In this document: positions 45,586 to 55,166 of the stretch, piece by piece
Layout: the number at the start of each line of letters is the position of its first letter
Numbering within the stretch: position 1 is the first letter of the stretch
From: Lachnoanaerobaculum sanguinis
GTDB lineage: Bacteria; Bacillota; Clostridia; Lachnospirales; Lachnospiraceae
DNA: 64,000 bases
Reading direction: 5' to 3'
Assembly (NCBI RefSeq): GCF_033242365.1
Contig: NZ_BTHK01000016.1
Location: 1 to 64,000 of the forward strand
Notes under the pieces: generated by a model
Databases searched by the model: none
Told to the model about the DNA's origin: nothing
Seen by the model: the letters and a program-made list of their open reading frames with translations, nothing else
Translations under genes and position numbers: made by a program

Positions 45586-46920
45586 ATGGAAAAAACAAAT
45601 ATAAGGGCTTTAGCTTTGGAAGCTCTGTTATTGATAGATGTAGAAAAAGAGTACAGTCATAAGGTGATTGATATGGCTCTTGAAAAATATTCATACTTAT
45701 CAAAGGCTGACAGAGGATTTTTTTCAAAAGTGGTCCATGGAGTGGTTGAGTACAGACTGCAGCTGGATGATATTATAAAAAAATACAACAACGGAAAGCG
45801 TGTAAAACCTGTAATCAGAGAGATACTGAGAATGTCTGTATATCAAATGCTTTATATGGACAGAGTTCCTGACAGAGCGGTAATAAATGAGGCGGTCAAT
45901 CTTGTTAAGATGAGAAGATTGCAGGGACTTACAGGCTTTGTAAACGGAATACTCAGAAAAATAAGCAGTGAAAAAGAAGAACTGAAATTTGACGATTTAA
46001 GTATCAGGTACTCAATGCCTGAACTCATTTTAAATATAGTAAGAGATAATACCGGTAAGTATTTCAATGAAACTTTGGAATACTTTCTTAAGAACGGGCA
46101 TTTGTCGGTAAGAGTAAATACTTCAAAATCAAGTGTTGAAGATGTAATAAAAGAGCTGGAAGCTAAGAATATTAAGGCCAAAAGATCCGGGCTTAATCCG
46201 GATATATTATATATTACAGGATTTGACAGAGTGGATGATATTGAGGTTATAAGGTCCGGAAAATGCTATATCACAGATACATCATCATCTATGATATCAA
46301 AGGTACTTGGAGCCCGAGATATTAAAAAATGTGTGGATGTATGTGCCGCACCGGGAGGAAAGTCATTTTTACTGGCAGATAAGCTTGATAAAAGCTCAAA
46401 GATATATTCATGTGATGTAAGTGAAAATAAGGTTGAATTGATAAGAGAAAATGCAAAAGTACAGGGATTTTCAAATATTATTCCGGTTGTTGCGGATGCA
46501 AGAATTTTTGATGAGAGATTTTGTGATGCCGATTTGATTTTGGCCGATTTACCATGCAGCGGAATAGGTATTATAGGGAAAAAGCCTGATATAAAGTATC
46601 GACTTGAAGAGGAAGACTTAAAATCACTTTCAGATCTGCAAAAAGAGATACTTGATAATGTGTCCAGGTATGTTAAGAAAAGCGGTGAGTTGATATTTTC
46701 CACTTGTACACTGAATAAAGCGGAAAATGAAGACAATATGCTTTTGTTTCTGAAAAATCACACTGATTTTAAAGCTGTGGATCTTACTGAGAGAATGGAC
46801 AAAGAAACGATAAAAATGCTTGAAGAGAGCGAACTGAAAAACGGGTACATGAAACTTTTACCCGGAAGAGACAACTGCGACGGATTTTTTATTGCAGTAT
46901 TTAGGAGAGATAATGACTGA
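45586..46920 (+). CDS. rsmB: 16S rRNA m5C967 methyltransferase
   Basis: The product has 444 residues: an N-terminal NusB-like RNA-binding domain (about 1-140) and a SAM-dependent methyltransferase domain. The SAM loop is VDVCAAPGGKSFLLAD. The two catalytic cysteines are in DLPCSGIG and STCTLNKAEN. It starts 2 bases after the YugP-family gene and overlaps rlmN by 8 bases. Confidence 0.95.
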   Translation: MEKTNIRALALEALLLIDVEKEYSHKVIDMALEKYSYLSKADRGFFSKVVHGVVEYRLQLDDIIKKYNNGKRVKPVIREILRMSVYQMLYMDRVPDRAVINEAVNLVKMRRLQGLTGFVNGILRKISSEKEELKFDDLSIRYSMPELILNIVRDNTGKYFNETLEYFLKNGHLSVRVNTSKSSVEDVIKELEAKNIKAKRSGLNPDILYITGFDRVDDIEVIRSGKCYITDTSSSMISKVLGARDIKKCVDVCAAPGGKSFLLADKLDKSSKIYSCDVSENKVELIRENAKVQGFSNIIPVVADARIFDERFCDADLILADLPCSGIGIIGKKPDIKYRLEEEDLKSLSDLQKEILDNVSRYVKKSGELIFSTCTLNKAENEDNMLLFLKNHTDFKAVDLTERMDKETIKMLEESELKNGYMKLLPGRDNCDGFFIAVFRRDND

Positions 46921-47953
46921 TATTAAGTCAATGGATTTAGATGAATTAAAGACATTTGTAAAGGAGATGAATGAGCCTGAGTTTAGGGCAAAGCAATTGT
47001 TTGAGTGGATGCATAAATCACTTATATCCTCCTTTGATGAATGTACAAACCTGTCAAAGGCATTCAGAGAAAAGCTGAAGGAAAGTACAAGCCTGACAAA
47101 TCTTAAGGCTGTAGAGGTATTTAAGTCAAAACTTGACGGTACACAAAAATATCTTTTTGCACTTGAGGATGGAAATATCATAGAGAGTGTAAGAATGAAA
47201 TATGAGCATGGAAACTCGGTATGTATATCATCTCAGGTGGGATGCAGAATGGGATGTAAGTTTTGTGCTTCCACTCTTGACGGACTTGTACGAAATCTTT
47301 CGGCTTCGGAAATGCTTGATCAGATATACAGTATACAAAAACTTCTCGGAGAGAGAATATCAAATATTGTTGTAATGGGTTCGGGAGAGCCTATGGACAA
47401 TTACGATAATATAGTGAAATTTGTAAAAATTATAAGCAGTGAAATGGGGCTTAATATAAGCCAGAGAAATATTACCGTATCAACTTGCGGTATTGTACCG
47501 AAAATAAGAGCTTTGGCAGATGAAGGTCTGAGTATTACTTTGGCGCTTTCCCTACATGCACCGAATGATGAAATAAGAAAGACTATAATGCCTGTTGCGA
47601 ATAAATATGCATTAAAGGATGTTATTTCAGCCTGTGATTATTATTTTAAAAAGACCGGAAGAAGAGTATCATATGAGTATTCACTTGTGGCAGGTGTAAA
47701 TGATAATATAAAAGAGGCGATGAATCTTGTAAAACTTGTAAACGGAAGAAATATTCACATCAATCTGATTCCGGTAAATCCTATAAAAGAGAGAGATTTT
47801 AAACAGTCCGACAAGCTTAAGATAAAAGCTTTTAGGGATTTCTTGGAGAAACATAGGGTAAATGCAACAGTTAGAAGAGAGATGGGTAGAGATATAGACG
47901 GTGCCTGTGGACAATTAAGAAGGAGATTTATTCAATCAGAAACGAATTCTTAA
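46913..47953 (+). CDS. rlmN: Dual-specificity 23S rRNA/tRNA m2A methyltransferase
   Basis: A 347-residue radical-SAM enzyme methylating 23S A2503 and tRNA A37. The [4Fe-4S] cysteines are in CRMGCKFC (CxxxCxxC). The methyl-carrier cysteine is in the C-terminal GACGQL. The ATG at 46913 follows TAGGAGAG. An in-frame ATG at 46892 inside rsmB lacks support. Confidence 0.95.
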   Translation: MTDIKSMDLDELKTFVKEMNEPEFRAKQLFEWMHKSLISSFDECTNLSKAFREKLKESTSLTNLKAVEVFKSKLDGTQKYLFALEDGNIIESVRMKYEHGNSVCISSQVGCRMGCKFCASTLDGLVRNLSASEMLDQIYSIQKLLGERISNIVVMGSGEPMDNYDNIVKFVKIISSEMGLNISQRNITVSTCGIVPKIRALADEGLSITLALSLHAPNDEIRKTIMPVANKYALKDVISACDYYFKKTGRRVSYEYSLVAGVNDNIKEAMNLVKLVNGRNIHINLIPVNPIKERDFKQSDKLKIKAFRDFLEKHRVNATVRREMGRDIDGACGQLRRRFIQSETNS

Positions 47954-47969
47954 AAATTGGAGGTGTAAT

Positions 47970-48698
47970 ATGTATTCGGTTGCTTTGACCGATGTAGGCA
48001 GAAAAAGACTTATAAATCAGGATACGGTATATATAAGTGATACACCGATAGGAGTATTGCCGAATTTATATATTGTGGCTGACGGAATGGGAGGAGAAAA
48101 GGCCGGAGACTATGCATCAAAGTCTTTGATAGGCTATATGCTTACATATATTGAACATACAATAAAAATGCCGGTGACGGCAATACAAGGAGCCATAGAA
48201 TATGCAAATGCAAATCTGTTTGCGGAGGGGAGTAAAAATCCCAATCTGTCGGGAATGGGAACAACCGTTGTGGCGGCAAGCATTATAGATAATACTTTGC
48301 ATGTATTCAATGTAGGCGATTCCAGATGCTATGTACTTGATGAGAACAGTATTTCACAGATAACAAAGGATCATTCCCTTGTGGAAATGCTTGTTTCAAA
48401 AGGTGAAATAACAAGAGAGAGTGCTGAATATAAAGAGAATAAGAGTAAGATAACCAGAGCTGTAGGTGCGGAAGAAAGGGTATTGATAGACAGCTTTGAG
48501 GTGGATCTTGTCGGAAATGAGTATGTATTATTGTGTTCGGACGGACTTACAAATATGGTGGATGACAGGAAGATTTTCAATATAATATCTTCAAGTGCCG
48601 GTGTAAAGTCAAGTGCAAAAAGACTAGTAGAGGAGGCAAATCTATCAGGCGGAAGTGACAATATATCAATTTTGCTTATAGATATAAATGAGGGGTAG
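47970..48698 (+). CDS. prpC: PP2C-type Ser/Thr phosphatase
   Basis: A 242-residue metal-dependent phosphatase that reverses phosphorylation by the adjacent kinase. Metal-binding motifs are present: DVGRKRLINQD (N-terminal), DGMGGEKAG (about 32-40), GDSRCY, SDGLTN and the late GGSDNISILL. GGAGG precedes the ATG. The kinase gene follows at once. Confidence 0.94.
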   Translation: MYSVALTDVGRKRLINQDTVYISDTPIGVLPNLYIVADGMGGEKAGDYASKSLIGYMLTYIEHTIKMPVTAIQGAIEYANANLFAEGSKNPNLSGMGTTVVAASIIDNTLHVFNVGDSRCYVLDENSISQITKDHSLVEMLVSKGEITRESAEYKENKSKITRAVGAEERVLIDSFEVDLVGNEYVLLCSDGLTNMVDDRKIFNIISSSAGVKSSAKRLVEEANLSGGSDNISILLIDINEG

Positions 48699-48702
48699 TA
48701 TT

Positions 48703-50808
48703 ATGAATCTTGAATCAGTTGTTTTGCAAGGAAGATATGAAATTATAGAAAAAATAGGCTCGGGAGGCATGTCAAATGTATTCAGAGCCAAGGATTTAAA
48801 GCTTGGCAGAGCTGTAGCAATAAAAGTTTTAAAGGAAGAATTTTGCTCGGATGCCGAGTTCGTAGAAAAATTTAAAAGAGAAGCTCAGGCGGCTGCAGGA
48901 CTTTTAGGAGAGAATATTGTTAATATCTACGATGTTGTGGATGAGGGCAAGTATCATTTTATAGTTATGGAGCTTGTAGACGGTATCACTCTGAAAGAAT
49001 ATATAAAAATAAAGGGTAAGCTGGATATTACAGAGGGTGTAAGCATTGCCATACAGGTGGCAAAGGCTCTTAAGCCGGCCCATGCACAGCATATAGTGCA
49101 TAGAGATATAAAGCCTCAAAATATACTTATAACGGATGAAAGCAAAATAAAGGTTGCGGATTTCGGTATAGCAAGAGCGGTATCGGAGCAGACATTAAAT
49201 GCGAATGCTATAGGTTCTGTGCATTATATTTCGCCGGAACAGGCCAGAGGCGGAAGATGCGATGCAAGGAGTGATATCTATTCTTTGGGTATCACAATGT
49301 ATGAGATGTTTACAGGAAGAGTCCCTTTTACAGGAGATTCCACTGTTTCAATAGCTCTGGCACATCTTGAGCAGGCTATAACACCTCCGCATATATATAA
49401 TAATCAGATATCCGCAAATCTGGAAAGAGTTATATTAAAGTGTACAAAGAAGGATCCGGCAAACAGATATCAAAATATCACTGAAGTTTTGGATGATTTG
49501 GAAAATGTATTGCTAAATCCGGATGAGCCGTATGCACTTACAGGAGCTACAAAGGTAATAAAGTCTGAGGATACTGCAGTTTTAAATCAGGTAGAGCCTA
49601 TAGATGATATGGAAGATGAAGAATATGACAATGATGAAGTTGATAATGATGACGATGATTATGATGAGGAAGATGAAAAGATGGACAGAATCATGTCCAT
49701 TGTCGGAGTCATTGTAGCTGTAATCATAGTTATACTTTTAGTATTCTTTGTCGGAAGATTTACCGGAGTATTCGGAGGTAAAAAGAGTGATACTTCTCAA
49801 AGTACGCTTGACTCCACACAGACTGTAATGCCTGATGTAGTGGGACTTTCAGAGAAGATGGCCGACAAGAAGCTTTCAGACAACAATCTTCAGATGCAGG
49901 TAAAATCAAGTGAATATTCGGATACTGTAGAAAAGGGAAATGTTATTTCACAGGATCCTAAGGCCGATGAGGTGGTTTCAAAGTATTCAAAGGTAAGTGT
50001 CGTAATAAGTCTCGGCTCCGATACGGTGGATATAACAAAGCTCGGTATTGCAGGAAAGACTAAGGAGGCGGCAGAGGCTCTTTTAAAGGAAAACGGTTTT
50101 TCAGTAGAATCAAAAGAGGAGAATTCCGATACTATTGAAAAGGGAAAGGTAATATCCTACAGCCCGACAAAGCCTAAAAACGGTGACAGAATTACTCTGA
50201 TTGTCAGTAGCGGCAAGAAGGTGACAAAGGTTATTGTGCCTAATATTATAAATATGAGTGAAGCGGATGCAAAAGCTTTACTTGAGAGCAACGGACTTGT
50301 ACTTGGAACAAGAGCTGAACAAAACAGTCAAAGTATAGCGGCAGGAATTATAGCCGGACAGTCGATAGCGGCAGGCTCAAGTGTGGACAGCGGTACAAGT
50401 ATCGACTATGCTGTAAGTACAGGTGTGGACGAGTCAAGCGAATCACAAAGTGAGAGTTCAGAGCAGGCACAGACTACAAAGGCCACGGTTGCGCCTGCAA
50501 CCACAGCCGCAAGCTACAGATATGTGGCATCAATAGATACGAATTACTCATTGCAGGATGTTATAGGACCGAGTTCGGGATTTACAAGTGTAAAGGTCAT
50601 GATAAGACTTAAGCAGACTGTAAACGGAAGTGATGTATATTCCACATTGATGGAAGCAAGAACCGTTACAGGTGACACCATACTTCCGGTAAGATTCAGA
50701 ACAATTGTAGGAGCCAACGGTGTAGACCAGGGACAGGTGGAAATCGTAAATGTAGACAGTGGTGAGGTAATGAAATCATATACAGTGGAGTTCTTTAGAG
50801 TTGAGTAA
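48703..50808 (+). CDS. prkC: Ser/Thr kinase with PASTA repeats
   Basis: A 701-residue membrane kinase of the PrkC/StkP type that senses cell-wall fragments. The kinase domain (about 8-270) has GSGGMSNVF, the Lys in VAIKVLK, HRDIKPQN and DFG. A very acidic stretch (about 300-330, mostly Asp and Glu) precedes a single helix (IVGVIVAVIIVILLVFFVG). Outside lie three PASTA repeats, a Ser/Thr linker and an extra C-terminal beta-rich domain of about 110 residues. The ATG at 48703 follows GAGGGG. The in-frame ATG at 48688 would overlap the phosphatase stop. Confidence 0.93.
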   Translation: MNLESVVLQGRYEIIEKIGSGGMSNVFRAKDLKLGRAVAIKVLKEEFCSDAEFVEKFKREAQAAAGLLGENIVNIYDVVDEGKYHFIVMELVDGITLKEYIKIKGKLDITEGVSIAIQVAKALKPAHAQHIVHRDIKPQNILITDESKIKVADFGIARAVSEQTLNANAIGSVHYISPEQARGGRCDARSDIYSLGITMYEMFTGRVPFTGDSTVSIALAHLEQAITPPHIYNNQISANLERVILKCTKKDPANRYQNITEVLDDLENVLLNPDEPYALTGATKVIKSEDTAVLNQVEPIDDMEDEEYDNDEVDNDDDDYDEEDEKMDRIMSIVGVIVAVIIVILLVFFVGRFTGVFGGKKSDTSQSTLDSTQTVMPDVVGLSEKMADKKLSDNNLQMQVKSSEYSDTVEKGNVISQDPKADEVVSKYSKVSVVISLGSDTVDITKLGIAGKTKEAAEALLKENGFSVESKEENSDTIEKGKVISYSPTKPKNGDRITLIVSSGKKVTKVIVPNIINMSEADAKALLESNGLVLGTRAEQNSQSIAAGIIAGQSIAAGSSVDSGTSIDYAVSTGVDESSESQSESSEQAQTTKATVAPATTAASYRYVASIDTNYSLQDVIGPSSGFTSVKVMIRLKQTVNGSDVYSTLMEARTVTGDTILPVRFRTIVGANGVDQGQVEIVNVDSGEVMKSYTVEFFRVE

Positions 50809-50815
50809 AGAAGAT

Positions 50816-51718
50816 ATGAGCAAAATTTATTTTGCAAAGATAATAAAGGGTATTGCAGGTTTTTATTATTGTATAATCCTTGATGAAGGAGAAAGAAAAG
50901 GCCAGATTTTTGAATGCAAGGCAAAGGGCATTTTCAGAAAATTAGGCGTAAAGCCTTTGGTAGGTGACAATGTAGACTTTGAAATCACGGATACAAAAGA
51001 TTTTGAAGGGAATATTGTAAAGATACATAAAAGAAAAAATGCCCTGATAAGACCTGCAGTAGCCAATATAGATAAAGTTGTGCTTGTTTTGGCGGTGGAA
51101 TCACCTTCGCCTGCATTTTACTATTTGGATAAATATCTGATAAATATGTCAAATGCCGGTATAAAGGTGGAGATATGCTGGAACAAGACTGATCTTAACA
51201 TGGATAAAGCCTTAAAATATGCAAAAATATATACTGATGCGGGATTTAAAAATATTATAGCTTCAACCTTTGAAGAAAACGGACTTGAAGATTTAAAAGA
51301 GGCTCTTAAAGGTGAGGTAAGTGTACTTGCCGGAGCATCGGGAGTGGGAAAGTCCTCTATAACAAATATACTTGCACCGAAAGCAAATATGGATACAAAT
51401 ACCGTCAGCAGAAAAATAGAAAGAGGAAGACATACTACAAGACATTCCGAACTTTTTATGATTGACAGTGATACCTTTGTATTTGATACTCCGGGATTTA
51501 CAAGTGTGGAGTCACCTGCATTTGATAAGGAGGAGCTCAGGTTTCACTTCCATGAGTTTGAAGAATATGAGGGTAAGTGCAGATTTGCAGGCTGCATGCA
51601 TATAAACGAACCGGATTGTGCCGTAAAGCAGGCTTTAGAAGAAAACCTGATAGGTGAATCAAGGTATCAAAGCTATAAAAAAATGTATGAAGAGCTTTCT
51701 GAAAGGAGAAAGTATTGA
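50816..51718 (+). CDS. rsgA: Ribosome small-subunit GTPase RsgA
   Basis: A 300-residue circularly permuted GTPase assisting 30S maturation. It has an OB-fold N-terminus, the permuted order G4 (NKTD), G1 (GASGVGKSS) and G3 (DTPG), and a C-terminal zinc knuckle with CRFAGCMHINEPDC. Two starts are possible: ATG at 50816, or TTG at 50801 with a GGAG 10 bases upstream. The ATG is preferred, and the choice changes only five residues. It overlaps rpe by TTGA. Confidence 0.93.
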   Translation: MSKIYFAKIIKGIAGFYYCIILDEGERKGQIFECKAKGIFRKLGVKPLVGDNVDFEITDTKDFEGNIVKIHKRKNALIRPAVANIDKVVLVLAVESPSPAFYYLDKYLINMSNAGIKVEICWNKTDLNMDKALKYAKIYTDAGFKNIIASTFEENGLEDLKEALKGEVSVLAGASGVGKSSITNILAPKANMDTNTVSRKIERGRHTTRHSELFMIDSDTFVFDTPGFTSVESPAFDKEELRFHFHEFEEYEGKCRFAGCMHINEPDCAVKQALEENLIGESRYQSYKKMYEELSERRKY

Positions 51719-52374
51719 AAAAGAATATTGCACCATCATTACTTGCAGCTGATTTCTTTGATTTATCATCACAGATGAAGCTTTTAAAAGAAGGAAATAT
51801 AGAAGTATTACATCTTGATGTAATGGACGGAATGTTTGTACCGAGTATTTCATTCGGAATGCCTGTTATAAGTTCGTTAAGAAAGTCCGTGGATTTTTTC
51901 TTTGATGTACATATGATGGTAGAAAATCCCGAGAGATATATTGAAGATTTTTATAATAGCGGAGCCGACGGTATAACTATACATTTTGAGGCTTGCAAGC
52001 ATATAGACAGAACTATATCACAAATAAAGTCACTGGGACTTAGAAGCGGTATATCCATAAATCCGGCAACCCCTGTTTCACTCTTGGAAAATATCGTTTC
52101 CGAAGTAGATATGGTACTTATAATGAGTGTAAATCCGGGATTCGGGGGTCAAAAATTTATTCCCTACAGTTTGGATAAGATAAGAGAACTCTCAAAAATG
52201 AGAGAAAAGAAAAATCCTAAACTGTTGATACAGGTGGACGGAGGAGTAGGTGTAGATAATATAAAAGCTCTTTCAGATGCCGGAGTCGATGAGTTTGTGG
52301 CAGGTTCTTCAGTGTTTAAAGGTGATATTTTAAAGAATATAAAAGCTTTAAATGATGCACTTGGAGAGGTATAG
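51715..52374 (+). CDS. rpe: Ribulose-phosphate 3-epimerase
   Basis: A 219-residue TIM-barrel enzyme of the pentose phosphate pathway. Recognised by SLLAADFFDL near the start, HLDVMDGMFVPSISFG (metal-ligand His and Asp), VHMMVENPERYI, VNPGFGGQKFIP and the phosphate loop with AGSSVF. The start is TTG at 51715 with AAGGAGAA upstream, overlapping the rsgA stop by 4 bases. Confidence 0.95.
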   Translation: MKKNIAPSLLAADFFDLSSQMKLLKEGNIEVLHLDVMDGMFVPSISFGMPVISSLRKSVDFFFDVHMMVENPERYIEDFYNSGADGITIHFEACKHIDRTISQIKSLGLRSGISINPATPVSLLENIVSEVDMVLIMSVNPGFGGQKFIPYSLDKIRELSKMREKKNPKLLIQVDGGVGVDNIKALSDAGVDEFVAGSSVFKGDILKNIKALNDALGEV

Positions 52375-52383
52375 ATATTGTAA

Positions 52384-53034
52384 ATGAATGCAATAATTGT
52401 TACCGGCGGAGATATTGACTTATCATTATTGGAAAATTATATAGCCGAAAATAAAGAAGATGTTATTATCAGTGTGGATGCTGCAATTACAAAGCTTGAA
52501 AAAATAAATGTAACCCCCCATATAATGGTCGGAGATTTTGATACACTCTCTGATGAGGAGAGGCTGAAAAAATATGAAAACCTGAATGTTGAGATAGTAA
52601 AGCATGATCCTATAAAGGATTTTTCAGACAGCGAACTTGCTGTTGACAGGGCTGTAAAAGACGGTATAAAAAACATAGCAGTTTTTGGGGCTCTCGGAAA
52701 GAGGTTTGATCATGCTTTTGCCAATATTTTGATACTACAAAAGTATAAAAAACTTGGAGCGGATATAACCATATATGACAGATATAATAAAATATATGTC
52801 ATATCAAATCATTTCACATTGGAAAGAGAGAAACTTTGGGGAAAATACATAAGCTTTTTTTCACTTGAAGGAAAAAACTTTATGGAGAAACTTGAGGGAG
52901 TTAAGTATCCCATAAAAAACAGAATAATTGACAATATAGCTACTCCAAGCCTTTATATAAGTAATGAGATTAAAGATGATAAGTTGGAAGCCGCTTTTAG
53001 CGGAGACTTATTGGTGGTTGAGAGCAGAGATTAG
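52384..53034 (+). CDS. thiN: Thiamine pyrophosphokinase
   Basis: A 216-residue enzyme making thiamine diphosphate from thiamine and ATP. Visible are the opening IIVTGGDID, the substrate-binding MVGDFDTLSDEE (about 47-58), HDPIKDFSDSELAVD and GALGKRFDHAFANI. It is last in the housekeeping run, 9 bases after rpe, and a terminator follows. Confidence 0.92.
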   Translation: MNAIIVTGGDIDLSLLENYIAENKEDVIISVDAAITKLEKINVTPHIMVGDFDTLSDEERLKKYENLNVEIVKHDPIKDFSDSELAVDRAVKDGIKNIAVFGALGKRFDHAFANILILQKYKKLGADITIYDRYNKIYVISNHFTLEREKLWGKYISFFSLEGKNFMEKLEGVKYPIKNRIIDNIATPSLYISNEIKDDKLEAAFSGDLLVVESRD

Positions 53035-53045
53035 ATAATATAAAG

Positions 53046-53074
53046 CAGATTTTCATTTTGAAAGTCTGTTTTTT
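53046..53074 (+). terminator. Terminator after thiN
   Basis: CAGATTTTCA pairs with TGAAAGTCTG (one G-U pair) around TTT, followed by six T. It closes the long housekeeping transcript. Confidence 0.85.
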
Positions 53075-53138
53075 ATTATACTTTTTAATATGATATAGTA
53101 TAATAAATACAGAGAGCAAATGCCTACAGGAGAATACT

Positions 53139-54005
53139 ATGTTTACCGAGATGATAAAGAGTGAATTTAAGCAATTAATGGGACCGTTAAAATATACATT
53201 GTTATCAATAGCTATAATTACAGGAATCATTTGCTTTATTACGCATCTTATATTTTTAATTATAGGAGTAAAGAGCACCGGAGCAATTGTACTATGGCAT
53301 TTTATCACCGGTATTATTAATATGTTTTTGCAGTTTCTATACCCTTTAGCAGCATTATGTTTGTATATACTGGGAGGCGATATTTTTTACAGAAATATGT
53401 ATTCTGCAAATGTGGTATCTGCAAATAAACTTATTTTAAGTAAATTTATTCCTATGGCAATATTTCAGATATTGATAAGAGTTGCATTGCTTGTAGCGAC
53501 AGAAAGAATAATGGGTGGACTCGATGCAATAAGATATGGCTATGGATATGGAATTTCTTTTGGTGATATAGTGGGTTATTCAGAGATTGCTTTTTTGGAT
53601 ATTTATAATGGAAGTTACGGAACGGGGAGTCTTGCATTTGAGATTTTTATGGCCAAACTTGTCGCAATTTTTGCCACTACATTGCTTTTGTGGTTATGTG
53701 TTTCTATAGGAAAGTTATTTAAAAAAAGAGGTGGTGTGATTGCGTTAATTCTTTTTCCGGCTATATGTTTTTTGCTTTTTGCCGAGTCGTTTACAGAACC
53801 TTTGATTATGAGAGTAATTCGCAGTTACCCGAAAGAGCTGAGGGATATTAGACTAGGTGAGATTACATGCTATGTACGAACAACGGCATCAATATTAAAA
53901 AATACCGTATTGATAATAATATATTACATTCTAAGCTATATCATTGTAAAAATAGGACTAAAAAGGAAAAAGGAGCAGGATAATTTGGCCAAAGAATTAA
54001 TGTAA
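53139..54005 (+). CDS. ABC-2-like membrane protein, paralogue of the 55156 product
   Basis: A 288-residue membrane protein with about six helices. It begins MFTEMIKSEFKQL and has a cytoplasmic FYRNMYSANVVSANKLILSKFIP segment. These features recur in the product at 55156 (EFKQL, FYKTMYSGVGYFTNTLPL). It is probably a permease-like subunit working with the nearby ATPase, or a stand-alone relative. A TATAAT at 53099-53104 suggests its own promoter, but the -35 is weak. Its substrate is unknown. Confidence 0.7.
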   Translation: MFTEMIKSEFKQLMGPLKYTLLSIAIITGIICFITHLIFLIIGVKSTGAIVLWHFITGIINMFLQFLYPLAALCLYILGGDIFYRNMYSANVVSANKLILSKFIPMAIFQILIRVALLVATERIMGGLDAIRYGYGYGISFGDIVGYSEIAFLDIYNGSYGTGSLAFEIFMAKLVAIFATTLLLWLCVSIGKLFKKRGGVIALILFPAICFLLFAESFTEPLIMRVIRSYPKELRDIRLGEITCYVRTTASILKNTVLIIIYYILSYIIVKIGLKRKKEQDNLAKELM

Positions 54006-54100
54006 ATCATTATTAATAAAAAGTTCATTTACAAATATTAAAAATTTGGTTATTCTTATAGTGTATTAAAGAGGCAGTACAATAAACGGAAGGGGAGTAT

Positions 54101-54472
54101 ATGGAATGGAAGGTGAAATCCGACAGAGCCGTGTATTTGCAGATTATTGATTATATAAGAATGCAGATATTTTCAGGTGAGATAGGATGTGGAGATAAGC
54201 TTTTGAGCGTAAGAGAGCTTTCAAATGTATTGAATGTAAATCCCAATACTGTCCAAAGGGCGTATGCGGAGCTTGAAAGAGAGGGACTGGTAGACACTAT
54301 AAGAAATACAGGCCGTGAAGTTACAACTAATTTAGAAATAATTAAGCAAAGCAAAGAAGAACTGGCAAAAGAATATACCACGGAATATTTTTTAAATATG
54401 GTTAATATGGGATTTTCAAAAGAGGAAATACTTAAGAATATACAGAAGATGGAGGATGATAAAAATGCTTGA
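54101..54472 (+). CDS. GntR-family regulator, YtrA type
   Basis: A 123-residue protein with an N-terminal winged helix (YLQIIDYIRMQIFSGEIGCGDKLLSVRELSNVLNVNPNTVQRAYAELEREG) and only a short helical tail, as in YtrA-type regulators. These repress the ABC operon they belong to in response to envelope-active compounds. GGGGAG precedes the ATG. The ATPase gene starts within its last codons. Confidence 0.88.
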   Translation: MEWKVKSDRAVYLQIIDYIRMQIFSGEIGCGDKLLSVRELSNVLNVNPNTVQRAYAELEREGLVDTIRNTGREVTTNLEIIKQSKEELAKEYTTEYFLNMVNMGFSKEEILKNIQKMEDDKNA

Positions 54473-55166
54473 TTTACTTAGTTTAAAGGCTGTCAGTAAA
54501 AAATATGGAATTAAACAGGCACTGAATAATATAAACCTGAATATACCGGCCGGAAAAATTGTCGGACTGTTCGGTCCGAAGGGTGGAGGCAGAACTACCT
54601 TAATAAAGATAATTACAGGCGTATTAAATCAGACTGAGGGCGTAGTGAGTATTGACGGAGTTGAACCGAATGAAATAACAAAATCCTATGTTGCGTATCT
54701 TCCGGATAAAATTTTTCTTGAGGAAAATATGACTATAAAAGATACAATATCTATGCATGCCGATTTTTATGAGGATTTCTCCAAAGACAAAGCCTACGAA
54801 ATGTTTAATGATTTAAAGATTCCGGATAAATTCAAGATAAAAGCTTTGTCAAAAGAAAACAGAAGAAAGTTGCAAGCTATACTTATTATGAGTAGAAATG
54901 CAAAGCTCTACGTTTTGGACGAACCTTTCTTAGATGTAGACAATGATGCAAGGGATTATATATTGAAAATAATTTTAAGCAACTACAATAGGAATGCTAC
55001 TGTTTTGATATCTACAATTCTTACTCCCGAGGTGGAAAGGATAATTGATGAAGTCGTATTTATAAAAGACGGAGAAATCGTACTATATGATGCGGCGGAA
55101 AAGATAAGAAATGAAAAAGGCTGTTCTATAGATGAATATTTCAGGGAGGTATTTAATGTCTCGTAA
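54465..55166 (+). CDS. ABC transporter ATPase with altered Walker A
   Basis: A 233-residue nucleotide-binding protein of the BcrA/YtrB type. The P-loop reads GPKGGGRTT, with Arg (codon AGA) where the catalytic Lys is normal. The signature is degenerate, LSKENRRKL instead of LSGGQ. Walker B LYVLDEP is kept. The ATG at 54465 has GGAGG 9 bases upstream and overlaps the gntR stop. It pairs with the membrane protein that follows. It may bind ATP poorly or act in a non-canonical way. Confidence 0.85.
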   Translation: MLDLLSLKAVSKKYGIKQALNNINLNIPAGKIVGLFGPKGGGRTTLIKIITGVLNQTEGVVSIDGVEPNEITKSYVAYLPDKIFLEENMTIKDTISMHADFYEDFSKDKAYEMFNDLKIPDKFKIKALSKENRRKLQAILIMSRNAKLYVLDEPFLDVDNDARDYILKIILSNYNRNATVLISTILTPEVERIIDEVVFIKDGEIVLYDAAEKIRNEKGCSIDEYFREVFNVS

